From the NCBI RefSeq assembly GCF_039526385.1, contig NZ_BAAAIX010000028.1, positions 1 to 64,000 of the forward strand: 64,000 nucleotides of DNA. Reading direction: 5' to 3'. Made by a program: the position numbers and the translations under genes. The notes below the pieces were generated by a model, which worked only from the letters and a program-made list of their open reading frames with translations, had not been told where the DNA came from and ran no database searches. The stretch is from Luteococcus peritonei. Lineage in GTDB: Bacteria; Actinomycetota; Actinomycetes; Propionibacteriales; Propionibacteriaceae. This document shows, piece after piece, positions 50,152 to 58,417 of this stretch; position 1 is the first letter of the stretch, and each line of letters starts with the position of its first letter.

Positions 50152-51444
50152 TCAGCCGATCCGGTCGATCAGCAGCGGCTGGCGCTCCACCGGCTCCGGG
50201 CCCACCTCGATGCCACCCTCGAGCGCCTGGCGCGCCCGGTCGAAGGCCTCGGGAGTGTCGGTGTGCAGGGTGAGCAGCGGCTGGCCCTTGGTGACGCGGT
50301 CGCCGGGCTTGGCGTGCATCACCACGCCGGCGCCGAACTGCACCGCGTCCTCCTTGCGGGCGCGGCCGGCCCCCAGTCGCCAGGCGGCGACGCCCACGGC
50401 CATGGCGTCGAGCCGGGTGAGCACGCCGTCCTCGCTGGCGAGCACCTCGTCGGAGTGCTTGGCCACGGGCAGCGTCGCGTCGGGATCGCCGCCCTGGGCA
50501 CGCACCATCCGCTTCCAGACGTCCATCGCGGAGCCGTCCTTGAGGGCCTTGGCCGGGTCCGCGTCCGAGCCGGCGGCCTGCAGCATCTCGCGGGCCAGGG
50601 CGACGGTCAGCTCCACCACGTCGGCGGGACCGCCACCGGCCAGCACCTCCACCGACTCGGTGACCTCCAGGGCATTGCCGGCCGTCAGGCCCAGCGGGGT
50701 GGACATGTCGGTGAGCAGGGCGACGGTGCGCACGTCGGCGGCCTGGCCCAGCTCCACCATGCGACGGGCCAGCTCCGTGGCGTCCTCGCGGGTCTTCATG
50801 AAGGCGCCGGTGCCCACCTTCACGTCGAGCACCAGCGAGCCGGTGCCCTCCGCGATCTTCTTGCTCATGATGGAGCTGGCGATCAGCGGGATGGCCTCGA
50901 CGGTGCCGGTGACGTCGCGCAGCGCGTAGAGGTTCTTGTCGGCGCGTGCCAGGCCGTCGCCGGCGGCGCAGATCACCGCGCCCACATCCTCCAGCTGGCG
51001 CATCATCTCGTCATTGCCCAGCGTGGCGCGCCAGCCCGGGATGGACTCCATCTTGTCCAGGGTGCCGCCGGTGTGGCCCAGGCCGCGGCCCGACAGCTGG
51101 GGGACCGCCACGCCGCAGGCGGCCACCAGCGGGGCCAGCGGCAGCGTGATCTTGTCGCCGACGCCGCCGGTGGAGTGCTTGTCGGCGGTGGGGCGGCTGA
51201 GCGAGGAGAAGTCCAGGCGCACGCCGGTGTCGATCATGGCCTGGGTCCAGCGCGGCAGCTCGCGCGCGTCGAGGCCGCGGAAGAGGATCGCCATCGCCAT
51301 GGCGCTCATCTGCTCGTCGGCCACCACACCCTCGGTGTAGGCGGTGATCAACCAGTCGATCTGCTCGTCGGAGAGCACTCCGCCGTCCCGCTTGGTGCGG
51401 ATCAGCTCGACGGCACTGAAGGCATTCGCGTCAAAGGTGGCCAT
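50152..51444 (-). CDS. deoA: Thymidine/pyrimidine-nucleoside phosphorylase
   Basis: 430 residues. Signature LSGRGLGHTGGTLDKMESIPG is near-diagnostic; KHSTGGVGDKITLPLAPLVAACG earlier binds phosphate. Splits thymidine or uridine to base and (deoxy)ribose-1-phosphate. GATACT on the minus strand ends 6 nt before ATG 51444. Usually near upp/cdd, not seen here. Confidence 0.95.
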   Translation of the reverse strand: MATFDANAFSAVELIRTKRDGGVLSDEQIDWLITAYTEGVVADEQMSAMAMAILFRGLDARELPRWTQAMIDTGVRLDFSSLSRPTADKHSTGGVGDKITLPLAPLVAACGVAVPQLSGRGLGHTGGTLDKMESIPGWRATLGNDEMMRQLEDVGAVICAAGDGLARADKNLYALRDVTGTVEAIPLIASSIMSKKIAEGTGSLVLDVKVGTGAFMKTREDATELARRMVELGQAADVRTVALLTDMSTPLGLTAGNALEVTESVEVLAGGGPADVVELTVALAREMLQAAGSDADPAKALKDGSAMDVWKRMVRAQGGDPDATLPVAKHSDEVLASEDGVLTRLDAMAVGVAAWRLGAGRARKEDAVQFGAGVVMHAKPGDRVTKGQPLLTLHTDTPEAFDRARQALEGGIEVGPEPVERQPLLIDRIG

Positions 51445-51450
51445 GCAGGC

Positions 51451-51456
51451 AGTATC
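51451..51456 (-). promoter_or_regulatory. -10 box GATACT (minus strand), leaderless deoA
   Basis: On the minus strand GATACT ends 6 nt before ATG 51444. Confidence 0.5.
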
Positions 51457-51539
51457 GCAGGCGGCCGGTCGTGGTGGCGCGCCCGGCCTGGTTGCCCGCC
51501 CCGCGCCCCGCGCTCTGCCGGGTCCGGGCGGGGGAGCGA

Positions 51540-51545
51540 TAGCCT
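51540..51545 (+). promoter_or_regulatory. -10 box TAGCCT, leaderless FAH protein
   Basis: TAGCCT ends 6 nt before ATG 51552. Confidence 0.65.
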
Positions 51546-51551
51546 TGCCGC

Positions 51552-52376
51552 ATGCGCATTGCCCGTTACGCCCTGGACGCCTCCGAGCCGCAGTTCGGCA
51601 TCGTGGAACTCGCCGAAGACAACGGTGAGCACCCTGACACCGTCGCCGCCATCACCGGTGACCCGCTGGCCGGCCCGGTCAACTACACCGGCGAGCGCCA
51701 TGCGCTCGACGAGGTGCGGCTGCTGGCCCCGGTGATCCCCCGCAGCAAGATCGTCGCGGTGGGCCGCAACTACGCCGCCCACGCCCAGGAGATGGGTGGC
51801 GAGGTGCCGGAGAACCCGCTGATCTTCCTCAAGCCCAACACCTCGGTGATCGGCCCCGACGACCCGATCGTCAAGCCCGCCGGGGCCCAGGAGCTGCACC
51901 ACGAGGGCGAGCTGGCCGTGGTGATCGGCCGGATCTGCAAGCAGGTACCGGTGGAGCGGGTGCACGAGGTGGTCTTCGGCTACACCATCGCCAATGACGT
52001 CACCTGCCGCGACTGGCAGGCCAGCGACGGGCAGTGGGCCCGCGCCAAGGGCTCCGACACCTTCTGCCCGCTGGGCCCGTGGATCGTGACCCACCTGGAC
52101 CTGGCCGAGGCCGGCGACCTGCAGGTCACCACCGTCGTGGGTGATCCCCGTGACATGGACGCCGCCGAGACCCGCCAGGACGACTCCACCGCCCTGATGG
52201 TGCGCGGCATCTCCGAGCTGGTCAGCCACATCAGCCAGTCGATGACCCTGCTGCCCGGCGACGTGGTGCTCACCGGCACCCCGGCCGGTGTCGGGCCCAT
52301 CGAGCCGGGCCAGCGCGTCGTGGTCAGCATCCAGTCGATCGGTGAGCTGGGCAACCCGGTCGTGGCCGAGCAGTGA
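51552..52376 (+). CDS. Fumarylacetoacetate hydrolase family protein
   Basis: 274 residues. VGRNYAAHAQEMG, FLKPNTSVIGPDDPI, ELHHEGELAVVIGR and YTIANDVTCRDWQ carry the metal-binding acids and His of the FAH fold; TGTPAGVGPIEPG near the C-terminus. Homologous to the Rv2993c type next to gltX and tRNA-Gln/Glu. Likely acylpyruvate or hydroxy-diene-dioate hydrolase/isomerase; exact substrate unknown. GTGA junction with the next gene. Confidence 0.9.
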   Translation: MRIARYALDASEPQFGIVELAEDNGEHPDTVAAITGDPLAGPVNYTGERHALDEVRLLAPVIPRSKIVAVGRNYAAHAQEMGGEVPENPLIFLKPNTSVIGPDDPIVKPAGAQELHHEGELAVVIGRICKQVPVERVHEVVFGYTIANDVTCRDWQASDGQWARAKGSDTFCPLGPWIVTHLDLAEAGDLQVTTVVGDPRDMDAAETRQDDSTALMVRGISELVSHISQSMTLLPGDVVLTGTPAGVGPIEPGQRVVVSIQSIGELGNPVVAEQ

Positions 52377-53377
52377 GCCAGCCCTCCCGGCGCGCCGGGG
52401 GCGCTCCGCCGGCCACCGGTGAGGACCCGCTGCCGGGCGTCGACTACTCCCAGGTGCTCACCGAGCCGGGCCAGGTCCCGGTGCGCCCCCTGGTCGGGGT
52501 GCTGCTGGGCATCGTGCTCTACGGCCTGGTGGCCCAGCTCGTGGCCCAGCTCGTGGTGCGGATCGGCTGGTCGCTGGCCGACAGCCCCGGACGTTTCATC
52601 GACTGGTCGCGCGAGGCGCTGGCCTATCACCACCTGGCGGGCCTGGTGGGCGCCCACCTGGGCATCGCCTGCCTGGTGCTGATCACCATGGCGCTGGTGC
52701 GCTTCCTGCACGGCCGGGCACCGCACTGGGTCACCAGCGTGCAGCCGGGGATGCGTTGGCGCTACCTGCTGCTCTGTCTGCCGGTGGCCGCCGTCGTGCT
52801 CAATGCCATCGTGCTGCTGGGCCGCCTCGGCCAGCCCTGGCAGCCCGATCCGCAGCACCGGGCCTGGCTGTGGATCCTGGTGGTCTGCCTGACCGCACCG
52901 CTGCAGGCGGCGGGGGAGGAGTACTTCTTCCGCGGCTACCTGATGCAGGCCTTCGGGGCCATGGCGGCCGGACTGGCCATCCCGGCCGGACGCTGGCGCA
53001 TCGACGGCCGGTGGGTGGCGGTGATCGGCTCGGCGCTGGTCTTCGCGCTCTTCCATGGCGTGCAGAACCCGGCCCTGTTCGTGGACCGCTTCGGCTTCGG
53101 GCTGCTGGCCGGGCTTCTGGTGCTGCGCACCGGTGGTCTGGAGGCGGGGATCGCCTGCCATGTGGCCAACAATGTCTTCGCCTTCGGCTGGGCGGCCCTG
53201 TTCGGGGGCGTCGCGCAGGCCCGTGCGGTGCAGTCCATCGGCTGGGCCCAGGCCGCCAGCGACCTGACCGGTTTCGCCATCTTCGCGGCCCTGGCCTGGT
53301 GGCTGGGTGGGCGGCTGAACCTGGCCACCCGTACCTCGCAGCTCAGGGGCCGCAGCCGATTTGGCGTTGGGGCCTGA
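52373..53377 (+). CDS. CPBP-family intramembrane protease
   Basis: 334 residues with about seven membrane helices. AAGEEYFFRGYLMQ is the EEXXXR motif, LFHGVQNP and CHVANNVFAF supply the His/Asn. Overlaps the FAH gene by 4 nt. It occupies the position where gltX lies in M. tuberculosis. Distinct from the shorter CPBP protein at 37 kb. Confidence 0.85.
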   Translation: MSQPSRRAGGAPPATGEDPLPGVDYSQVLTEPGQVPVRPLVGVLLGIVLYGLVAQLVAQLVVRIGWSLADSPGRFIDWSREALAYHHLAGLVGAHLGIACLVLITMALVRFLHGRAPHWVTSVQPGMRWRYLLLCLPVAAVVLNAIVLLGRLGQPWQPDPQHRAWLWILVVCLTAPLQAAGEEYFFRGYLMQAFGAMAAGLAIPAGRWRIDGRWVAVIGSALVFALFHGVQNPALFVDRFGFGLLAGLLVLRTGGLEAGIACHVANNVFAFGWAALFGGVAQARAVQSIGWAQAASDLTGFAIFAALAWWLGGRLNLATRTSQLRGRSRFGVGA

Positions 53378-53390
53378 GGTCCACTAGAGT
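53361..53390 (+). promoter_or_regulatory. Promoter of tRNA-Gln
   Basis: -35 TTGGCG (53361-53366), 18-nt spacer, -10 TAGAGT (53385-53390). The -35 lies inside the CPBP gene end. Confidence 0.6.
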
Positions 53391-53420
53391 TTCACGTCGT
53401 TGCCCCTCAGGGGGAGACGA

Positions 53421-53492
53421 AGGGGTATGGGGTAATTGGCAGCCCGACTGATTCTGGTTCAGTTAGTCCAGGTTCGAGTCCTGGTACCCCTG
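53421..53492 (+). tRNA. tRNA-Gln (anticodon CTG)
   Basis: Acceptor stem 53421-53427 with 53485-53491, anticodon arm ACTGA-TTCTGGT-TCAGT reading CTG, T arm CCAGG-TTCGAGT-CCTGG. Full cloverleaf visible; CCA not encoded. Confidence 0.96.
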
Positions 53493-53506
53493 CTGACGAG
53501 GTGAAA

Positions 53507-53536
53507 TTGCTGGTCACAGGAATTTCTTGCTAGACT
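53507..53536 (+). promoter_or_regulatory. Promoter of tRNA-Glu
   Basis: -35 TTGCTG (53507-53512), 18-nt spacer, -10 TAGACT (53531-53536). Confidence 0.6.
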
Positions 53537-53563
53537 CGTCACCGCTCGGAAACGAGCAGCTGG

Positions 53564-53636
53564 GGCCCCGTTGTGTAGCGGCCTAGCACGCTGCCCTCTC
53601 AAGGCAGTAGCGCGGGTTCGAATCCCGTCGGGGCTA
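53564..53636 (+). tRNA. tRNA-Glu (anticodon CTC)
   Basis: Acceptor 53564-53570 with 53629-53635 (one G-T pair), anticodon arm CTGCC-CTCTCAA-GGCAG reading CTC, T arm GCGGG-TTCGAAT-CCCGT. CCA not encoded. Confidence 0.96.
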
Positions 53637-53640
53637 CTTG

Positions 53641-53682
53641 AGCAGAAGGACCCGGATCATTGATCCGGGTCCTTCTGCTTTT
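53641..53682 (+). terminator. Perfect 19-bp terminator after tRNA-Glu
   Basis: 53641-53659 pairs perfectly with 53661-53679 and is followed by TTTT. Strongest terminator in the window; ends tRNA-Glu. Confidence 0.92.
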
Positions 53683-53751
53683 CCGGAGCATGCACATGAG
53701 GCTGCGCGCGGACTCACGGGGTCGCGGTCTGCCTGCTGGGCTGGCCCCGGG

Positions 53752-53855
53752 TCAGGCGCCCGGCTCCTGGAGCTGGTGGATGCACGTGCTGGCTGTCGGG
53801 CGGTAGCCCAAGGACTCGTACAGGCCGAGCGCGCCGCTCGGGTCTGGCGCCCAGC
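53752..53855 (-). pseudogene. GNAT acetyltransferase C-terminal remnant
   Basis: Minus-strand frame encodes GALGLYESLGYRPTASTCIHQ and ends at TGA 53752. The A-x-x-LYESLGY pattern is the last conserved GNAT block. Upstream the similarity stops abruptly, so only the end of a gene survives. Fragment too short for a functional enzyme. Confidence 0.55.
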
Positions 53856-53947
53856 ACCCCTGGGACAGGCGACCAACCCTGAAATCCGTGCCGTCGATCC
53901 GGAAAATGCCCGAAAGTCGGCCAAATTCGCGATCGACGTCGCGACCC

Positions 53948-54260
53948 TCAGGGTTGCGGGGGACTGGCCGCCGCGGCAGCCAGGCGCTGGAGCCACACGA
54001 GTTCGATCAGGCCCGCGGATGTTGGACTCATCCCGCACCGGCCCTCATAGAAGGGAACAAGGTGTGGCTCGTAGTCAGCTGACGAAGCCCACCGGGCGTC
54101 CTCGGTACCGGGCCACGACCCAGAACAGGCTGTGGCGCCTGAGTCGTGCCGTCCACGCGGTGCCGTCCGGCTGTCCGCCGAAGGCGGCGGAGTGCCGAGC
54201 ATCGAGCTCGGTGTGGTAGACATCAGGACTGATCTGCCACTCCACAGTGCCGTGATCCAT
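53948..54260 (-). pseudogene. GNAT acetyltransferase pseudogene with internal deletion/frameshift
   Basis: The N-terminal part begins at ATG 54260 (MDHGTVEWQISPDVYHTELD) and reads WVVARYRGRPVGFVS before a TGA at 54075-54077. Continuing in a different minus-strand frame gives DYEPHLVPFYEGRCGMSP and then TSAGLIELVWLQRL, the end of the same kind of GNAT protein. The central acetyl-CoA-binding core (motif A, about 60 residues) is missing. It lies between a tRNA terminator and the AraC gene, with the other remnant, in a region lacking any intact gene for about 700 nt. Confidence 0.75.
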
Positions 54261-54351
54261 GCCTCAAACCTCGCAGCTCCGTTCCTGGCTTGTGCCTGCG
54301 CGTGAGGATCCACGCGGGTGGAGTGATCTGTCCTGGAGGATCACGGCGACC

Positions 54352-54357
54352 TAGTCT
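54352..54357 (+). promoter_or_regulatory. -10 box TAGTCT, leaderless AraC-family gene
   Basis: TAGTCT ends 6 nt before GTG 54364. Confidence 0.6.
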
Positions 54358-54363
54358 AGTCGC

Positions 54364-55179
54364 GTGCCGACCGTCCTGCGCCCAGTCCATCGGGCGCTGC
54401 GCGCCTGTTTGGCGGGACCGCTGGTGGCCTATGACTACGCCTTGGACCCTCAATCCGTGCATCTCGGTCTTCCGAGTCCAGCGGCCACGCTGATCATCTC
54501 CTTCGACGAGCCGCTCGACCTCGGATGGTTGCACGAGCCTTCCGTCTCCCGCCGCGAGTGGTGCTCGATCAGTGGCCTTCATCTCCGTCCGGCACTGGTC
54601 AGGACCCACGGTCTGCAGCGCGGCATCCACGTCTCGTTGACGCCAACAGGGGTCCGGGCCCTCTTCGGGCTGCCGCTGGCCGCACTGGTCGGCGACACGG
54701 TCTCGCTGCATGACCTCCCTCGCGGTCTCAGCGAGAGCGAGCACCAGCGCCTCGATGCAGCCCCTGGCTGGCCCGCCAGGCTGGCCCTGCTCGAGGAGCT
54801 GCTGCTGAGGCGCATCACCGACGACGCTCCAGCCTCCGACATCAGACACGCAACCGGCCTGCTTCTTGACGGATGGTCGGTCACCGCGGTGGCCGCAGAG
54901 GTGGGATGGTCCCGCCGTCACCTCCACCAACGAGTGAGCTCGGAGACGGGGCTCCCGCCCAAGCAGCTGAACCGGCTGGGACGGTTCGATCGCGCACGCG
55001 AGCTGGTGCAGCAGGGTGTCAGCTTCAGCGAAGCGGCTCATCGCGCCGGGTTCGCGGACCAGGCGCACTTCACCCGGGAATGGTCGGCGATGGCTGGCCG
55101 CACGCCGAAGGCCTCAGCCGAGGAGTTCCCAAATCTTCAAGAAGTCCTGGCGTGCCGCACCGTAGCCTCGGCGCCATGA
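54364..55179 (+). CDS. AraC-family transcription regulator
   Basis: 271 residues. N-terminal ligand domain of about 155 residues of unrecognised type; C-terminal double helix-turn-helix (about 165-260) with WSVTAVAAEVGWSRRHLHQR and GVSFSEAAHRAGFADQAHFT, ending with the AraC signature FTREWSAMAGRTPKAS. The stop overlaps the VOC gene (ATGA), so it may regulate that gene. Codon usage is slightly less GC-biased than its neighbours, consistent with recent arrival (impression only). Confidence 0.9.
   Translation: MPTVLRPVHRALRACLAGPLVAYDYALDPQSVHLGLPSPAATLIISFDEPLDLGWLHEPSVSRREWCSISGLHLRPALVRTHGLQRGIHVSLTPTGVRALFGLPLAALVGDTVSLHDLPRGLSESEHQRLDAAPGWPARLALLEELLLRRITDDAPASDIRHATGLLLDGWSVTAVAAEVGWSRRHLHQRVSSETGLPPKQLNRLGRFDRARELVQQGVSFSEAAHRAGFADQAHFTREWSAMAGRTPKASAEEFPNLQEVLACRTVASAP
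55163..55168 (+). promoter_or_regulatory. -10 box TAGCCT, internal promoter for the VOC gene
   Basis: TAGCCT ends 7 nt before ATG 55176, inside the end of the AraC gene. Confidence 0.55.
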
Positions 55180-55583
55180 CCCAGACCAAGCCTCAGCTCT
55201 TCCACTCCCTGACCTTCGCCGATGCGGGACGTGCCCGCACCTTCCTCACAGCGCTGGGCTTCACCGAGGTGCTCGTGGTGCCCAGTGCCGACGATCCCAG
55301 CGTGATCGAGCACGCCCAGCTCCGTTGGCGCGAGACGGGCGGCGTGATGTTCGGTTCCGTGCGGGAAGCCAATCCGTTCGCCGGCCCGGAACGCGTCGGC
55401 CGGGCGTCCTGCTACCTCGTCGTGGCCGAGGACCACGAGGTCGACGAGGTCTTCCGACGTGGTCTGGCCGCCGGCGGGTCCGTCGTCGAGGAACCCGCCG
55501 ACCAGCCCTATGGTGGCCGCAGTGCCACGGTGGCCGATCCCGAGGGGAACCACTGGTCCGTCGGCTCGTACCAAGGGGAGTAG
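55176..55583 (+). CDS. VOC-family (glyoxalase/bleomycin resistance-like) protein
   Basis: 135 residues. Two beta-alpha-beta repeats: FHSLTFADAGRARTFLTALG then VVAEDHEVDEVFRRGLAAGG, ending ATVADPEGNHWSVGSY with the metal-binding Glu of the VOC fold. Substrate unknown; could be resistance or dioxygenase-like. Coupled to the AraC gene. Confidence 0.88.
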   Translation: MTQTKPQLFHSLTFADAGRARTFLTALGFTEVLVVPSADDPSVIEHAQLRWRETGGVMFGSVREANPFAGPERVGRASCYLVVAEDHEVDEVFRRGLAAGGSVVEEPADQPYGGRSATVADPEGNHWSVGSYQGE

Positions 55584-55597
55584 TGCGGACTGGAGCC

Positions 55598-56163
55598 TCA
55601 GATGAGATCGTCGAAGCGAGGCCGCGGATCATCGGCCAGCCGGCTCAGCACCACCAGGTCCACCGGACCTTCGTGCGTGTGGCCCGCGTGGCGCAGACGC
55701 CCCTCCTCGATGAACAAGGCCCTGCGGGCCGTCGTCAGTGAGCCATGGTTGTCAGGGGCGATGAGTACCTCGATCCGGTCGATGCCCTGGCTGTCGAGTG
55801 CCCAGTCGGCCAGCGCGCTCAAGGCCCTGGCCATGCTGCCTCGGCCACGGGCCCACGGCCCCAGCCAGTAGCCGGCCTCGGTCCTGGCCACCGCCCAGTC
55901 GGTGTTCTTCAGGCCGATCACGCCGACGAAGTCACCGTCCACCTCGATCCCGCGTTCCAGCGCACGCCCGGAGGCCGCGGCCTGCGGCGCCCACTCGGTG
56001 ACGAAGCCGCGGGCGGACTCCTCGGTGTAGGGCCGGGGCAGCGGCAGCCAGCGTTGGGTCAGCGGATCCGAGCAGGCCACCGCGACCTGCGGGATGTCGG
56101 CTGCCTGCAGCGGCCGAGTCGGAGGCCGTGAGCCTCGATGGTGTCGTCGGCGAAACCGGCCAT
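55598..56163 (-). pseudogene. RimJ/RimL-type GNAT acetyltransferase, 1-nt frameshift
   Basis: Intact GNAT body in one frame from about 56113 to the stop at 55598: QRWLPLPRPYTEESARGFV, FVGVIGLKNTDWAVA, GYWLGPWARGRGSMARAL and APDNHGSLTTARRALF. The natural start, ATG 56163, gives MAGFADDTIEAHGLRL in a different frame; adding one base near 56112-56118 (a C lost from a short run on the coding strand) joins both to read LRPLQAADIPQVAVACSD. So the gene is either recently frameshifted or carries a sequencing error. It starts 13 nt after the ndgR stop and is probably in its operon. Without the fix, translation would begin at an internal start and lose about 20 residues. Confidence 0.75.
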
Positions 56164-56176
56164 GCGCTGAGAGCGA

Positions 56177-56902
56177 CTACTCGCCGGCGCCGGTGCGGCG
56201 CAGCACCTCGGACAGCCGCTCCGCGGCCGCCATCACAGCAGGGGCGTGCAGTCGGCCGGGCTGGCGGGTGAGGCGCTCGATCGGGCCGGAGACGCTGACG
56301 GCGGCCAGCACCTTGCCACTGGGGGAGCGCACCGGGGCCGAGACCGAGGCCACGCCGGGCTCGCGCTCGGCCACGGACTGCGCCCAGCCACGACGACGCA
56401 CCGTAGCGAGCGCCACGGCGGAGAAGGCGGAGTGGTTCAGGCCGCGCTGCACCCGGTCGGGTTCCTCCCAGGCCAGCAGCACCTGGGCGGCCGAGCCGGC
56501 CGTCATGGTCATCTGGGCGCCGATCGGGATGGTGTCGCGCAGGCCGGAGGGGCGCTCCGCGGCGGCCGCGCAGACCCGCACGTCGCCCTGTCGACGGAAG
56601 AGCTGGGCCGATTCGCCCGTGATGTCGCGAAGACGCGCAAGAATGGGACCGGCGGTGGCCAGCAGGCGGTCCTCGCCGGCGGCGGCGGCCAGCTCGGTGA
56701 GCCGGGGGCCCAGCACGAAGCGGCCCTGCAGGTCGCGCCCCACCAATCGGTGGTGTTCCAGTGCCACGGCCAGGCGGTGCGCCGTGGGCCGGGCCAGGCC
56801 CGTCGCGCTGACCAGGCCGGCCAGCGTGGTCGGACCGGACTCGAGCGCGGTCAGAACCAGGGCTGCTTTGTCGAGAACACCGACACCACTAGAATCGTCC
56901 AT
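56177..56902 (-). CDS. ndgR: IclR-family regulator, NdgR/LtbR type
   Basis: 241 residues. N-terminal winged helix (GVLDKAALVLTALESGPTTL, then ATGLARPTAHRLAVALEHH) and effector domain with AGEDRLLATAGPILARLRDI. The near-invariant LARPTAHRLAVALEHHRLVG and GRFVLGPRLTELAAAAGED match NdgR/LtbR, which controls leuCD in Streptomyces and Corynebacterium. It lies divergent from leuC. TAGTCT 6 nt before ATG 56902 implies a leaderless mRNA. Confidence 0.93.
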   Translation of the reverse strand: MDDSSGVGVLDKAALVLTALESGPTTLAGLVSATGLARPTAHRLAVALEHHRLVGRDLQGRFVLGPRLTELAAAAGEDRLLATAGPILARLRDITGESAQLFRRQGDVRVCAAAAERPSGLRDTIPIGAQMTMTAGSAAQVLLAWEEPDRVQRGLNHSAFSAVALATVRRRGWAQSVAEREPGVASVSAPVRSPSGKVLAAVSVSGPIERLTRQPGRLHAPAVMAAAERLSEVLRRTGAGE

Positions 56903-56907
56903 GCTCT

Positions 56908-56921
56908 GAGACTAGCGTCTC
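56908..56921. promoter_or_regulatory. Inverted repeat in ndgR-leuC intergenic region, overlapping -10
   Basis: GAGAC-TAGC-GTCTC, 5 bp arms, covering the ndgR -10 (AGACTA, plus-strand 56909-56914). Candidate autoregulatory operator; the leuC side also has GATCTGATATTCCAGT just downstream. Confidence 0.5.
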
Positions 56922-57004
56922 GCGATCTGATATTCCAGTGGCATCATGGAGCACACCACGGGATCCACCGATCCCGTTCGTCATCCCCGCCAAGAAGAGG
57001 AGCC

Positions 57005-58408
57005 ATGGGCAAGACACTGAGCGAGAAGGTCTGGGACGCGCACGTCGTGCGCAGCGCCGACGGCGAGCCCGACCTGCTCTACATCGACCTGCACCTGGTG
57101 CACGAGGTCACCAGCCCCCAGGCCTTCGAGGGCCTGCGCCTGGCCGGACGCCCGGTGCGCCGCCCCGACCTGACGTTGGCCACAGAGGACCACAACACCC
57201 CCACCCTGGACATCCTCAAGCCCATCGCCGACCCCGTCTCCCGGCTCCAGGTGGACACCCTGCGCGCCAATGCCCAGGAGTTCGGCGTGCCGATCCACTC
57301 GCTCGGCACCCTCGACCAGGGCATCGTGCACATCATCGGCCCGCAGCTCGGCCTCACCCAGCCCGGCATGACCATCGTCTGCGGCGACTCCCACACCGCC
57401 ACCCATGGCGCCTTCGGTGCGCTGGCCTTCGGCATCGGCACCTCCGAGGTGGAGCACGTGCTGGCCACCCAGACCCTGCCCCAGGCGCGCCCGAAGACCA
57501 TGGCGGTCAACATCAACGGCGAGCTGCCCGAGGGGGTCACCGCCAAGGACGTCGTCCTGGCGCTGATCGCAAAGGTCGGCACCGGCGGCGGCCAGGGCCA
57601 CATCGTCGAGTACCGCGGCAGCACCATCCAGAACATGTCGATGGAAGGGCGGATGACCATCTGCAACATGTCGATCGAGTGGGGCGCCAAGGCCGGCATG
57701 ATCGCCCCCGACCAGACCACCTTCGACTACCTCAAGGGTCGCCCCAATGCGCCCGAGGGTGCCGACTGGGACGAGGCGGTGGCCTGGTGGAGCCAGCTGG
57801 CCACCGACGCCGACGCCAGCTTCGACGTCGAGGTGGACATCGACGCCAGCCAGCTCAGCCCCTTCGTCACCTGGGGCACCAATCCCGGTCAGGGTGTGCC
57901 GTTGGCGGCCACCGTTCCCAGCCCCTCGGACTTCACCGATCCCACCGAGGTCTCCGCCGCCGAGCGCGCCCTGCAGTACATGGACCTCAACGCCGGCACC
58001 CCGATGCGGGAGATCGCCGTCGACACCGTCTTCCTGGGCTCCTGCACCAATGGTCGGATCGAGGACCTGCGCCTGGCCGCTGACGTGATCAAGGGGCGCA
58101 GTGTGGCCGACGGGGTGCGCATGCTCGTGGTCCCGGGCTCGGCACGGGTTCGCCTGCAGGCCGAGCAGGAGGGCCTGGACCAGGTCTTCCTGGACGCGGG
58201 TGCCGAGTGGCGCGCGGCCGGCTGCTCGATGTGCCTGGGCATGAATCCCGACCAGCTGGCCCCGGGTGAGCGCAGCGCGTCGACCTCCAACCGCAACTTC
58301 GAGGGTCGCCAGGGCAAGGGTGGCCGCACGCACCTGGTGAGCCCCTCGGTGGCTGCCGCCACCGCCGTCGCCGGAACGCTCAGCTCGCCCGCAGACCTGG
58401 ACAAGTGA
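57005..58408 (+). CDS. leuC: 3-isopropylmalate dehydratase large subunit
   Basis: 467 residues, an aconitase-family 4Fe-4S enzyme. GDSHTATHGAFGALAFGIGT, FLGSCTNGRIEDLR and GCSMCLGMNPDQL carry the three cluster cysteines. With LeuD it isomerises 2- to 3-isopropylmalate. ATG 57005 has AAGAGG upstream; a longer frame runs back through ndgR and is noise. Confidence 0.97.
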   Translation: MGKTLSEKVWDAHVVRSADGEPDLLYIDLHLVHEVTSPQAFEGLRLAGRPVRRPDLTLATEDHNTPTLDILKPIADPVSRLQVDTLRANAQEFGVPIHSLGTLDQGIVHIIGPQLGLTQPGMTIVCGDSHTATHGAFGALAFGIGTSEVEHVLATQTLPQARPKTMAVNINGELPEGVTAKDVVLALIAKVGTGGGQGHIVEYRGSTIQNMSMEGRMTICNMSIEWGAKAGMIAPDQTTFDYLKGRPNAPEGADWDEAVAWWSQLATDADASFDVEVDIDASQLSPFVTWGTNPGQGVPLAATVPSPSDFTDPTEVSAAERALQYMDLNAGTPMREIAVDTVFLGSCTNGRIEDLRLAADVIKGRSVADGVRMLVVPGSARVRLQAEQEGLDQVFLDAGAEWRAAGCSMCLGMNPDQLAPGERSASTSNRNFEGRQGKGGRTHLVSPSVAAATAVAGTLSSPADLDK

Positions 58409-58417
58409 GGAAGAATC

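Noticed and set aside
53888..54082. Plus-strand ORF MPSIRKMPESRPNSR...
   Set aside because: Overlaps GNAT remnants on the other strand, Arg/Ser-rich, no ribosome-binding site and no -10 at the usual spacing.
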